Source of the DNA: Bog-756 sp963696495
GTDB taxonomy: Bacteria; Actinomycetota; Acidimicrobiia; Acidimicrobiales; RAAP-2
Assembly (NCBI GenBank): GCA_963696495.1
Contig: CAVOKJ010000002.1
Span: 1-64,000 of the forward strand
Direction: 5' to 3'
DNA length: 64,000 nt
Below the pieces are notes generated by a model. That model saw only the letters and a list, made by a program, of their open reading frames with translations, had not been told where the DNA came from and made no database searches. Positions 22,160 through 31,034 of this stretch are shown here, piece by piece (position 1 is the stretch's first letter; every line of letters begins with the position of its first letter). Position numbers and translations under genes: made by a program.

Positions 22160-22855
22160 CTACTGCAGCGAAGCAGTACCGGAGCCGAGGGAGAGGGTCG
22201 TGAGACCACCCGTCGCCTGGCACTGGCCCGCGAGGACCACCTCGTTGTCGGCGGTTGCCGCCGAGACCTGGGACGAGGCGCCGCTGTCACTACCGGGGAA
22301 CGCCCCGACGAGCGAACCCGTGCCGGCGTTGCCCGGGATGGTGAAGGTCCCGTCGCCACTGCCGTTCACGCCGCCCAGGATCGAGGGGACGCCGATGGTG
22401 GTGCCCTTCGTGCTGAACTTGACGTTGCTGGGTGCCGTCCACTTGACCTTGAGGTCACCGGTGAGGGTGCCACCGGCGGGCGGCGTCACGCCCTGGAGGT
22501 TCGTGCAGTTGTAGAAGTCGGAAGGCGACTCACTCGGATCGGCCGTCTTGAGCTTCCCGGAGGCGACCCCGCTGAAGGAACCCTGGGGCACGGCCGACGA
22601 GGTGCAGGTGATGGTGATGCCGGCCACCGTGATCTGGTTGCCCTTGTTCTTCGTCGGAGGCTGGTAGCCGCCCGCCGTCTGGATGCCGATCCCGTACTTG
22701 AAGGTCAGCGTCCCACCGCTGGTGGTGCAGCTGGCGGTAGCCGGGGCACCCACGGTGTCGGTGACAGGCTTGGCCGACGCAGTGCCGGCCGTGACGGCGA
22801 TGACGCCGACCGGCATGGCCACTGCGGCGGCGATCATAAGCATCTTCCGTATCAT
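22160..22855 (-). CDS. Secreted Gly/Thr/Ser-rich beta protein
   Basis: 231 residues with AAAGGAG eight bases before the ATG. The signal sequence (KMLMIAAAVAMPVGVIAVTAG, cleavage near ASA-KP) is followed by beta-rich sequence with paired cysteines (ASCTTSGGTLTFKYG, ITCTSSA, YNCTNL, GQCQATGGLTTLSLG). It is probably a surface or matrix protein. It resembles the smaller secreted protein at 18740-19291 in overall design. It has its own AT-rich promoter region and a strong terminator, suggesting high expression. Confidence 0.8.
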   Translation of the reverse strand: MIRKMLMIAAAVAMPVGVIAVTAGTASAKPVTDTVGAPATASCTTSGGTLTFKYGIGIQTAGGYQPPTKNKGNQITVAGITITCTSSAVPQGSFSGVASGKLKTADPSESPSDFYNCTNLQGVTPPAGGTLTGDLKVKWTAPSNVKFSTKGTTIGVPSILGGVNGSGDGTFTIPGNAGTGSLVGAFPGSDSGASSQVSAATADNEVVLAGQCQATGGLTTLSLGSGTASLQ

Positions 22856-23362
22856 TCATTTGCTCCTTTATTGGTGATTATCTGTTGCTTCCATGTCCCG
22901 TGCGATGTCTGGAAGGGCCGGGTGGCCGGAACGGCACCTCGCGGGCGACATGACCTTTCGAGGCCGCTTTTGGCGTGCCGATCGGCGGAACTCCGACGAA
23001 GAGACGTCCTTTTGCGCGCGCAAGACGCGCCAAGTCCCGATTTGAGCGACGCGCACGACGGCGCTAGCTCGAACCCCCTTGCCCCCTAGGCCCCCCTTGG
23101 AGAAATTCTTGGAATGCGCTGAGTAACTTAACCCGGGGCCGCCCTGATATCAAGCGGCCCGGGCCGGTCGGACCGACCGCCGGCGATGCCGGGCACGGAC
23201 TCCCAGGTGACGGCCGGTCGGCCCACCGGGCATCGGAGCCCGTCCCGGTGTCCGGGGAGCGGAGCACGGGCTGATGGCGTCTCGGCCCGGGCGCTCGGCC
23301 GGTGCGGTCCCGAGCGACGGACGGTCCTCGTCGTCGTGCGAACTCCCTGCTAGAACCTCACC
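22856..23362. other. No gene recognised; promoter region of the secreted-protein gene
   Basis: About 500 bases. The first ~60 bases beyond the minus-strand start are unusually AT-rich for this genome and carry its ribosome site, so the promoter of the secreted-protein gene is probably here. The remainder is GC-rich with no convincing reading frame. Confidence 0.5.
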
Positions 23363-23713
23363 ATGGCCACCTCTCGAGACCGGGCAATCCAGACCACAGA
23401 GCGGCTGCTGGAGGCCCTCGGTGACCTACGAATCGCCACGCGGGCGACGGAGACGTCGATCAGACGGGCACTGAAGAAGACCGAACGGGGCGGGGACATC
23501 ACCGACACGCTGGTGGCCCTGACCCCCTCGGACCTGCGTCGATCGATGAACACGGCACTCGAGGCCGTGGAGAAGGCGCGCCACGAAGCCCGGCTGACCA
23601 TCTTCGCCATGGGCCTCGAACAGGGCATGTCGATAGGCGAGCTCGGCAGGGTGTTCGGATTCTCGCGCCAGCTCGCCGCCCGCTACGCGAAAGAGGCACG
23701 CGGGAAGTTCTGA
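23363..23713 (+). CDS. Small HTH-like hypothetical protein
   Basis: 116 residues. Charged helices fill the first 85 residues (SRDRAIQTTERLLEALGDL, DLRRSMNTALEAVEKARHEAR). The C-terminal segment MSIGELGRVFGFSRQLAARYAKEARGKF has the helix-turn-helix outline of a DNA-binding protein. The codon usage is consistent with a gene. The ribosome site is weak and the family is unknown. Confidence 0.6.
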   Translation: MATSRDRAIQTTERLLEALGDLRIATRATETSIRRALKKTERGGDITDTLVALTPSDLRRSMNTALEAVEKARHEARLTIFAMGLEQGMSIGELGRVFGFSRQLAARYAKEARGKF

Positions 23714-24035
23714 CCGGCGGTGGGTGCCGGAGGGAGACCCACCGGCGCATGGCCCGGAGCACGGACGATGGATCCGTGCCCCGGGCCAGAGCCAGGCATC
23801 CCCCAGGTACCGTTGCCGAGCCGATGGGAGGTCGGCCCCGTGGCCGATTGCCCTCCTTCACCACTCAGCACGAGCATCGTGATCCTCCGAACGGGCACGT
23901 GCAATCGGCCGGCTCTGTCGGTGACGGGTCGGCCACGAGGTGTGCCACCCCGGTGGCCCCCCGGTGGCGATGCCGTACAGTTCGGCACAGGAGGGCTCCT
24001 TCGGGACGAAGGCGCCGAGGAAATGGGGGGACTCC
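23714..24035. other. No gene recognised
   Basis: About 320 bases between two small rightward genes. The open frames are Pro/Arg-rich with no starts of quality. A GGGGGG stretch at the right edge serves as ribosome site of the next gene. Confidence 0.4.
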
Positions 24036-24254
24036 ATGACCGTTGACAGGAACATTCTCCGGTGTGACGGACGCGGCTGTGCGGCCGAGGCGGTCCTCGA
24101 CGCCCGGGCATCCGACGAGCGAGCGGGCCCGGAGCTCCGCGGCGTGATCCGGCGTCGTTTTGCCACCGAGGGCTGGACCTCGGGAGTCAGCAAGTTCTGG
24201 GGCGAGACCCTCGATTTCTGTCCGTTGCACAACGAGGAACGACAGGCGGGATGA
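24036..24254 (+). CDS. Small cysteine-containing protein
   Basis: 72 residues from the ATG that follows GGGGGGACTCC. LRCDGRGCAAEAVLDA and a C-terminal DFCPLHN place Cys-x4-Cys and Cys-x2-His, as in small actinobacterial zinc proteins. A basic helix lies between them (GVIRRRFATEGW). The function is unknown. It precedes the BlaI-type repressor by 230 bases. Confidence 0.55.
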   Translation: MTVDRNILRCDGRGCAAEAVLDARASDERAGPELRGVIRRRFATEGWTSGVSKFWGETLDFCPLHNEERQAG

Positions 24255-24486
24255 CGGCCACCGGTCCACGGTGTCCCCTTCACCCTCGACTTCACCCTCG
24301 ACCCATCGGAGGGGCGAGGGGGAAGTGACCCTGCGGCGTTCCCGGCCTGTTCGGGACGGTCGCCGGGGGTCATCGCCGGGTGACCGGGTGGGGGAGTCCC
24401 CGGGCACCGGCCGGGAGGGACGCCGGCCGCGGGACGAGGCCGTACAATCGCAGCATGGAGTCCGAGCCCGGGGCCAGGCCACGAGG

Positions 24487-24894
24487 GTGAGCACGAGATG
24501 TGACAATCCCATGTGTTCCTGCGACCCGTGCACCTGCACCAACTGCTCCTGTGGCGTGGCGAGGCTCGGCGAGCTCGAGCGCCGGGTGATGGACATTCTG
24601 TGGGAGCGGGGCGGCGGTGAGCTGTCGGGTCGAGCCGTGGCCGATGCCCTGTCCGGGCACGCCTACACGACGGTGGCGACGGTCCTCGACCGGTTGGTCC
24701 ACAAGGGCCTGGTCCGCCGCCGGATGGACGGCCGCTCCATCCGGTTCTCCGCCGTCGGGTCCGGTGGCGCCCACACGGCCGTTCTCATGCGTGAGGCGCT
24801 GGCTGCCGGGAATGATCCGGATGCAGCGCTCGCCCGCTTCGCCGAGATCCTCTCGCCCGAGGAGGCGGCGGTCCTGCGTCATTCGCTCGGATGA
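24487..24894 (+). CDS. BlaI/MecI/CopY-family repressor with cysteine-rich N-terminus
   Basis: 135 residues from GTG 24487, behind a TACAAT-type -10. Residues 5-22 hold seven cysteines in the pattern C-x4-C-x-C-x2-C-x-C-x2-C-x-C, a compact thiolate cluster. The BlaI winged helix follows: LGELERRVMDILWERGGGELSGRAVADAL, TTVATVLDRLVHKGLVRR, and a C-terminal dimer region (DPDAALARFAEILSPEEAAVL). CopY carries a CxCx4CxC copper site at its C-terminus, so a metal-sensing role is a reasonable inference. It is convergent with a DUF5134-like membrane gene. Confidence 0.85.
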   Translation: MSTRCDNPMCSCDPCTCTNCSCGVARLGELERRVMDILWERGGGELSGRAVADALSGHAYTTVATVLDRLVHKGLVRRRMDGRSIRFSAVGSGGAHTAVLMREALAAGNDPDAALARFAEILSPEEAAVLRHSLG

Positions 24895-24963
24895 GCGGTG
24901 CGGCGACCCGCGCTCGGGATCGGTAGCCCGTTGGCCGAGCCGGCGTCGACCTGGAGCCCCGGT

Positions 24964-25635
24964 TCAGGTCATCAGGATCAGCAGGAACGCCATGCCGATG
25001 CACATGGCCACGTGACTGGCATCGACCAGCCAGGGGGTCGCCACGAGCTCCTCGAGAGCGACCGTCGGGGGCGTGCCGTCGTCCGCATGGGTGTGCAGGC
25101 CCGGTCCCGGGCTCCCGACCATGGCGTAGGCGGGCGCGTGGGTCCCGAAATGGGAAGCACCCTTGTTGGGTGAGGCCAGCGTGAACACGGCTGACGTCAG
25201 GAGTACGAAGGCCAACACGAGGGCCACGCCGGCATCGAGCTTGGGACCGGTCGACGACATGGACATCGAGCCACCCGCCGCCGATGCCCCCATGGGGAAC
25301 CAGTACATCAGCAGCATGGCGAAGCTCATCACGCCGTGGATCGCCGCATGGGGCAGATGGACGCCGAACCGGAGTAACGACTGGATGCTCGGCACGGCGA
25401 ACCACACCAGCAACGCGGCAAAGATGAGCTCCCACATCCCGTCGGGACCGAATGCCCATCCGGTCACGAACATTCCGGCCATGGACACGCCCATGAGGGC
25501 GTGGGAGATGTCGACGTCCCGCCCGGCCGGTCGGTCGGTCGCCACCGACAGCACGGTCATCACCACGCAGTAGGCGGCGACGCCGAGCATCAGGACGCCG
25601 AAGAGGTAGTAGAGCCACGCAGGGGTCGCCGTCAC
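24964..25635 (-). CDS. DUF5134-like membrane protein
   Basis: 223 residues from GTG 25635. Six or so hydrophobic helices, the first being WLYYLFGVLMLGVAAYCVV. Several His and Met residues sit in or next to the membrane (ISHALMGVSMAGMF, HLPHAAIHGVMSFAMLLMYWFPMG), as in DUF5134 proteins of actinobacteria. It follows the disrupted membrane-protein gene by a few bases on the same strand, so they probably formed an operon. The function is unknown; metal handling is possible given the neighbours. Confidence 0.75.
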   Translation of the reverse strand: MTATPAWLYYLFGVLMLGVAAYCVVMTVLSVATDRPAGRDVDISHALMGVSMAGMFVTGWAFGPDGMWELIFAALLVWFAVPSIQSLLRFGVHLPHAAIHGVMSFAMLLMYWFPMGASAAGGSMSMSSTGPKLDAGVALVLAFVLLTSAVFTLASPNKGASHFGTHAPAYAMVGSPGPGLHTHADDGTPPTVALEELVATPWLVDASHVAMCIGMAFLLILMT

Positions 25636-25639
25636 CGGG

Positions 25640-26652
25640 TCAGACCTCCTCGGTCGAGGGCGGCCGGCCGGCCGCCCTCGGATCGGAGGGGAGCTCCAGA
25701 TCGATCAATGGCCAGTAGATCAGCGCCAGCAGGATGATCAACGGCCCCGAGTTGGGGTCGGTCGCCCCGCCGGCGAGGATGCCACCGACGTCCTGGACGG
25801 CGACCCAGATCAGGGCGAAGACCACGATGGCCAGGACCACCGTGACCTGGGTGACGCGGGGGGGAGGTACACGCCGACGGCGACGACCAGGCACACCACG
25901 GCCAAGAGCACCGCCACCGTCGTCCCCTGGTGGAGGAAGAGCGACTCCGTGGCCCGATCCATCCGGGCGAGCCACCCCGGCTCCCCCCGGTCGAGGCCGG
26001 CGACCAGGTCGTGGAGGCTCCGCGGAGAGCGTCCGGCACCGACCACCGACAGCACGGCCAAGATGCCCCAGAGGACTGCCCACATGGCCTTCGCCGTCGT
26101 CACCCCGACGGTGCGGGCGGCGACGAATGGTCGGTCCGATCCTTCACTCGGCCACAGCAGGACGGCGAGCACGGCATAGAAGAGGACACCACCCGGGCCC
26201 CCGCCGAGCGGAGTGGCACCACCCCGGAAGATCAGCCCCGCACCTTCACCGAACTACCAGACGCCGGCGGCCCAGGCGATCGAGAGCGCGAGTGCCGGTT
26301 TGCACGTGCGTCGTCCGATGATCCCGAAGGCGATGACGAACTGGATGCCGGCGAAGACGGAGTCGGCCAGCACCGGTTGGTGGTAGCCGTTCGAGGCGTT
26401 CCAGGTGATGGTGTGGGAGACCCAGCCCGGGTTCCCTCCGGCGACCCCGGCGAACATCCCGCTCAGTCCGCCGGATCCCCGGGCGAACATGGACGGCTGC
26501 AGCTGCAGCACGGCATCCAGCAGCCACACGGTGGCGAGGAGCAGCCGGAATGTCCGCTGGAGGTCCCGCGGACGCCCGTGGTTGGTCCCCGATCGCCTCG
26601 ACCACGAGGTCGTCGATGGTGCGGCGCTGTGGTCCACGTCAGTGGTCGGCAT
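25640..26652 (-). pseudogene. Disrupted conserved actinobacterial membrane protein
   Basis: Three consecutive open segments on the minus strand together make one ~335-residue membrane protein. The frame from ATG 26652 reads to ...AAGVW and meets an in-frame TAG (26254-26256), then continues in the same frame with FGEGAGLIFRGG. At a run of seven G (25858-25864) the frame shifts by one base, after which RVTQVTVVLAIVVFALIW continues to the stop at 25640. The nonsense codon could derive from TGG. Both lesions, or sequencing error at the homopolymer, would explain the breaks. The function is unknown. Confidence 0.75.
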
Positions 26653-26689
26653 CCACCACCCTTCCCTCTCCGTCGTGCCCGACGACCAT

Positions 26690-26706
26690 TACTACCAGTG
26701 GTAGTA
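26690..26706. promoter_or_regulatory. Perfect dyad TACTACCagtGGTAGTA, candidate repressor site
   Basis: A 17-base palindrome with a three-base centre, 38 bases before the start of the disrupted membrane-protein gene. TACTAC/GTAGTA halves are close to those of BlaI-family operators. The BlaI/CopY-type repressor is encoded 2 kb away beyond the same gene group, which makes it the first candidate regulator. Confidence 0.5.
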
Positions 26707-26862
26707 GTACGGCACAACCGGCCCGGCCGGATCGCCACGAACCGGGATCGGAGAGGCCGTCACCCCGGTCTCCTGTGCTGACGGCCGATCCATGGGCCGC
26801 CCGCCAACGGGGTGTGGGTGATGTCGTCTGCCTTCAGTCGGGGCGGCGGCACCGACCGGTGA

Positions 26863-28023
26863 TCACGTCGGCCCCATGGCGGGTTGGGGGTCCCCGCCCA
26901 TCATCTTGAGCATCATGGACCCGCCGGTCCGGAAGAAGCGCCAGATGAGCACGGCAGCCACCACGAGGAAGGCGATGTTGAGATACGTGGTGTAGTTCCA
27001 GCTGATCGAGGGGTTGAGCACCTTGGCGTTCCTCGTGGTCGGAACGAGCCCGGCGGCACCGAACAGCAGCTCGACGGCGTAGCCGGCGGCGACCATGGCG
27101 ACGTAGAAGGTGGCCAGGACGAACAACGCCATCGCCCTCCCGTAGTACTTCCGGTAGATGACCAGGATGGGCAGGATGATGAGGTCGGCGAAGATGAAGG
27201 CGATCACCCCGCCGAAGCTGATTCCCCCGTTCCAGAGCACGGCCGCCAGCGGGACGTTGCCGATCGAGCAGACGAAGGCGAAGACGGAGATGACCGGTCC
27301 GAGCAGCGGCCCCCAGACCTTGGCCAGCAGCGGGTGACCGGTGAAGAAGAGGTGCTGCCAGAAGCTGTCGGGAACCCACGCACCCAGGGCGCCGGCGATG
27401 AGCAGGCCCACCACCACATCACGGATCACCGCCGCCCACTCCATCACGAAGACGTGGGAGACAGAGGTGAAACCCTCGGCCGACGAGAGCCGGGACCACA
27501 GACTGCCCTGGGCCCTCACGCTCATGTCCATCGCCGCGTGGCCCTCCATCGAGCCGGCGATCCCGCGATCGGCCTGTCGCCTGGCATCGGTGACGAGCTT
27601 GCTGCGGAGGAACACTCGGAAGAGCACGGCAACGACGATGATCATGATCGGTCCACCGACGAACTCGGCCACGGTGAACTGCCAACCGAGCAGCAGGGCC
27701 ATGATGATCCCGAGCTCGATGACCAGGTTCGTCGAGGCGATCTCGAACGCCATGACGGCGGTGAAGTCGGCACCCTTGCGGAAGAGCCCCCGGGCCAGTG
27801 CGACCGCCGCGTAGGAGCAGGAGGAACTGGCCATTCCGAGACCGGTGGCACGAGCGAGCGTTGCCACCGAGTGATTCCCCAACAGCCGCTCGACCGTCCC
27901 CCGGTGGACCAGCGCCTGGACCACCGCCGACAGGGAGAACCCCAAGATGAGCGACCACAGGATCTGCCAGGTCATACCGCCGGCGACCGCCAGCGCATGT
28001 CCGACGGCATCGACGAGTCTCAT
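26863..28023 (-). CDS. YraQ/ArsP-family permease
   Basis: 386 residues, ATG at 28023. About ten membrane helices in two halves. Each half has the family signature: GLGMASSSCSYAAVALARGLFRKGADFTAVMAFEIASTNLV in the first and SIGNVPLAAVLWNGGISFGGVIAFIFADLI in the second, with a long charged cytoplasmic loop between (about 145-195). ArsP-type members export methylated arsenicals, but most members are uncharacterised. It stands upstream of the possible metal-related gene group. Confidence 0.85.
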   Translation of the reverse strand: MRLVDAVGHALAVAGGMTWQILWSLILGFSLSAVVQALVHRGTVERLLGNHSVATLARATGLGMASSSCSYAAVALARGLFRKGADFTAVMAFEIASTNLVIELGIIMALLLGWQFTVAEFVGGPIMIIVVAVLFRVFLRSKLVTDARRQADRGIAGSMEGHAAMDMSVRAQGSLWSRLSSAEGFTSVSHVFVMEWAAVIRDVVVGLLIAGALGAWVPDSFWQHLFFTGHPLLAKVWGPLLGPVISVFAFVCSIGNVPLAAVLWNGGISFGGVIAFIFADLIILPILVIYRKYYGRAMALFVLATFYVAMVAAGYAVELLFGAAGLVPTTRNAKVLNPSISWNYTTYLNIAFLVVAAVLIWRFFRTGGSMMLKMMGGDPQPAMGPT

Positions 28024-28239
28024 CGGGGCGGCTCCGGTTCGACGGCATCAGGGGCCCGGCCGGTCCTGGCCCGGTCGGACGACACCCGCGGCATCCTGAC
28101 CCCGAGCATATGGTCGGGAGTCCCCCGCCCGTCTCCTCGGGGAGCAGCACTACGGTGGCCGAGACGTGGCGGGGCCCGAGCGCCCGAGGTCTTCGGGACC
28201 GTTCATGTCCGGGTGCGACCGATCGACCATGATGGGCGC

Positions 28240-28443
28240 ATGGGAACCGAAGGCAGCAAGCCCCGCAAGAAGCGACGCCGGATGCAAAAGGTCCCGAAGT
28301 ACGAGGAACCCAACCGGGCCGAGGGGTTCACGGGTGGGTCCTTCGGCCGCTCCGGGCACAGTTCGGACGGTCACCACAACCGGAAGCCCGGGCGCGCCGG
28401 CGCCTTCGTGCTGAGAGTGCTGGGTCAACGGCCCAAGGGCTAG
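28240..28443 (+). CDS. Small basic hypothetical protein
   Basis: 67 residues. A Lys/Arg cluster (SKPRKKRRRMQKVPK), a Gly/Ser/His centre and a final hydrophobic turn (AFVLRVLGQRPKG) suggest a nucleic-acid-binding or disordered peptide. There is no clear ribosome site and no known family, so it may be a chance frame. Confidence 0.35.
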   Translation: MGTEGSKPRKKRRRMQKVPKYEEPNRAEGFTGGSFGRSGHSSDGHHNRKPGRAGAFVLRVLGQRPKG

Positions 28444-28750
28444 CGATGCTGCGCCCACATTGCCGGGGAGGTGCGCCGACCCCGCTCCGTCCGGGGCCCC
28501 GTCACCCCCGGCCGCACCCCATTCCACCTGGGAGATGACCTCCTTTTGGAAATTCCAGGAAGATTCGGGTTTGGGGTCCGACCGGACGGGTAGGTGTGAT
28601 GGCGTCGGGTCCGTAGAGCGAGTATCCGCCGGCTCGCTCCGGGCCCGGTGTCTTGTGACGTCGTCCAGGGGTCCGGCCCGCCGGGCCCCTGGCCGGCGTC
28701 CGGCGGTATCGGATGAACGGCAGCTGAACCGGAGCGAACCGCGTCCCTGG
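28444..28750. other. No gene recognised
   Basis: About 300 bases between a possible rightward small gene and the 3' end of a leftward gene. No hairpin with T-run and no reliable reading frame are visible. Confidence 0.4.
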
Positions 28751-30106
28751 CTACTCGGCCGCCTCGGCCAGCGCCTCGGCGAGTGTCGGGTGGACGAGCA
28801 TCGACTCGATGATGTCCGCCACCTTCAGCCGGCCGGTCACGGCCACCGCCAGCACCGAGATGAGCTCCGAGGCGTTCCTGCCGACGATCGATCCTCCGAG
28901 GATGATGCCGGTGGACGGATCGGTCACGATCTTGACGAAGCCGCGCGAGTCGTTGTCGATGAGGGCCCGGGCGCTGGCGGCGAAGGGCACCTTGGTGACC
29001 CGGATCTTCCTCCCCTCGGCGAAGGCGTCCGCCTCGGCCAGGCCCACGTCGGCTATCTCGGGCTCGGTGAAGATGGCCGACGGGGCGCTGTCGTAGTTGG
29101 GGTGTCGATGGGAGGCCGTGTGGCCGACGACCACGTACTCGGCCACCTGGCGTCCCTGCATCCAGGCCACGGACGAGAGCGGGAGCTTCCCCGAGAGGTC
29201 GCCGGCGGCGAAGATGTGCGGCACGGAGGTCTGGCAGTGGCGGTTGATCGGCACATAGCCGCCCACGCCCACCTCGACGCGGGCGTTCTCGAGGCCCAGC
29301 CCCTCGGAGTTGGGGATCGAGCCGATGGCCAGCAGGGCATGTGACCCCGCCACCCTCCGGCCGTCGTCGCACGAGACGAGGACCCCCTCCGCCGTCCTCA
29401 CCGCCGCCGTCGCCCTGGCCCCCTTCAACAGGTGCACGCCCCGGTCGGTGAAGTCCGCCTCCAGCACGGCGGCGACCTCAGGGTCCTTCTGGGGCAGGAC
29501 CTGTTGGCGGCTGACGATCAGGGTCACCTCGGATCCCAGGGACGAGAAGAGGTGGACGAACTCGACGCCGGTCACCCCCGAACCGATGACCACGACGTGG
29601 CCGGGAAGGACCGGGGGCGGGTAGGCGTCGCGAGTCGAGAGGATCCGGTCGCCATCGAGGGCCGCCCAGGCCGGTATCCGTGGGCGGCTCCCGGTGCTGA
29701 GGAGGATGGCGTCGGCCTCGAACGTCCGCTCGCCGGCGCTGGTGTCGGCCACCACGGTGTGGGCGTCGACCAGACGGGCCGTGCCATGGACCAACTGGAC
29801 ACCCTGACCGAGCAGGATCTTCTCGTTGGTCTGCTCGAGGTGGCCGACGATGCTGGCGATGCGGTGGCGCAGCTGTTCGAGCCCGATCTCACCCTGGGCG
29901 CCGACCACGCCCATGCCCTCGATGCGCCGGAGCGTGGCCATGGCGCCGCCGGTGGCGATCATCGCCTTGGAGGGGATGCAGTCCCACAGGTTGGCGGCGC
30001 CGCCCACGATGTCGCGCTCGATGAGCGTGACCTCCACGCCGAGCATGGCGGCATGGGTCGCGGCCTGGTTGCCGGCCGGCCCGCCCCCGATGATCACGAA
30101 ACGCAT
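28751..30106 (-). CDS. lpdA: NAD(P)H:quinone reductase of the LpdA type
   Basis: 451 residues from ATG 30106. The FAD-binding start RFVIIGGGPAGNQAA, the NAD site VVIGSGVTGVEF and the FAD-closing IFAAGDLSG define a group I pyridine-nucleotide disulfide reductase. The active-site segment is GGAANLWDCIPSK. The first cysteine of the usual GGTC....GC pair is Ala38, leaving only Cys43, so no redox disulfide can form. M. tuberculosis LpdA (Rv3303c) shows the same loss and reduces quinones. The C-terminal dimer domain (SAIFTEPEIADVGL) is complete. Confidence 0.85.
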   Translation of the reverse strand: MRFVIIGGGPAGNQAATHAAMLGVEVTLIERDIVGGAANLWDCIPSKAMIATGGAMATLRRIEGMGVVGAQGEIGLEQLRHRIASIVGHLEQTNEKILLGQGVQLVHGTARLVDAHTVVADTSAGERTFEADAILLSTGSRPRIPAWAALDGDRILSTRDAYPPPVLPGHVVVIGSGVTGVEFVHLFSSLGSEVTLIVSRQQVLPQKDPEVAAVLEADFTDRGVHLLKGARATAAVRTAEGVLVSCDDGRRVAGSHALLAIGSIPNSEGLGLENARVEVGVGGYVPINRHCQTSVPHIFAAGDLSGKLPLSSVAWMQGRQVAEYVVVGHTASHRHPNYDSAPSAIFTEPEIADVGLAEADAFAEGRKIRVTKVPFAASARALIDNDSRGFVKIVTDPSTGIILGGSIVGRNASELISVLAVAVTGRLKVADIIESMLVHPTLAEALAEAAE

Positions 30107-30176
30107 GGCCACAGCGTACGGCCAGCGGCCACGCTCCCGGTTCTGGCCGGGGGCGGTGTCGTCGCCCCGGGCTCGC

Positions 30177-30755
30177 TCAGATCGGGAGGCCCGCCTTGGT
30201 GGCCTCGGGCACCTCGACCAGACGTCCGGTGGTGACGTCGTAGATGTAGCCGTAGATGGGGATCGAGCCGGGCACCAGCGGGTGGTTACGGATCCGGGCC
30301 ACGTCCTCGGCCACACTGCGCTCGTTGTCGCTGATGGTCAGCCAGTCCACGTAGTTGGCCTCGGCGGAGCCCGGGCCGGTGCCGACGTCGTGGAACCCGT
30401 CGGCACCGAGCTCGGCGGTCTCGAGGCTGTTGGCCAGGAGGCCCCGGATGACGTCGTCGGTGAAGAACTCCATGCCGCAGTTGGAGTGGTGGATGACGAA
30501 CCACTCACGGGTGCCGAGGAGCTTGTAGGAGATGACGAGCGATCGGATGGCATCGTCGCTGGCCCGGCCACCGGCGTTGCGGATGACATGGGCGTCGCCC
30601 TCGCTGAGCCCGGCGTACTTGGCCGGGTCGAGCCTGGCGTCCATGCAGGTGAGAATGGCGAACCGCCGTGCCGGCGGAAGAGCCAGGTCGCCCTTGGACC
30701 CGAACGACGCTGCGTACTGCTCGTTGGCCTCGAGGACCTCGTCACGGACGGACAT
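30177..30755 (-). CDS. Beta-carbonic anhydrase
   Basis: 192 residues from ATG 30755, behind GAGGTG. Zinc ligands are visible as Cys37-x-Asp39-x-Arg41 (LTCMDAR) and His90-x2-Cys93 (HHSNC); the VIRNAGGRASDDAIRSL segment is typical. The Asp–Arg pair of the type II beta class gates the zinc. It resembles the M. tuberculosis Rv1284 group in length. Carbonic anhydrase interconverts CO2 and bicarbonate. Confidence 0.9.
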   Translation of the reverse strand: MSVRDEVLEANEQYAASFGSKGDLALPPARRFAILTCMDARLDPAKYAGLSEGDAHVIRNAGGRASDDAIRSLVISYKLLGTREWFVIHHSNCGMEFFTDDVIRGLLANSLETAELGADGFHDVGTGPGSAEANYVDWLTISDNERSVAEDVARIRNHPLVPGSIPIYGYIYDVTTGRLVEVPEATKAGLPI

Positions 30756-30813
30756 GTCGCACCTCACTTTGTGGTCGGGTTGGGTTCGGCTCAGCTGGTG
30801 CCGTCCACCGGCA

Positions 30814-30837
30814 CTAGTAAAGCTAGAGAGATACTAG
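30814..30837. promoter_or_regulatory. CTAGTA ... TACTAG dyad upstream of carbonic anhydrase
   Basis: Six-base inverted arms (30814-30819 and 30832-30837) around a 12-base, comparatively AT-rich centre, ~60 bases before the carbonic anhydrase start. It may be the operator or promoter of that gene. No regulator can be named. Confidence 0.35.
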
Positions 30838-31034
30838 ACAATGAGGACGGGCGGCCGATCGCGCCGGTGTCCGCCGGGTCCGGGGGTGTCGGTCGGGGCG
30901 GGGTACCGGGCGCGATGGTTGTGCGGTGGCGTCGCCTTACCGTCACCGACCGGACGGTGACCGTGCCGATGGGTGGGCGCAGCCGGCCCACGGGGGCGGC
31001 CCGCCTCGGGCGTCCGTGTCGCGGTGCGGCGAGG

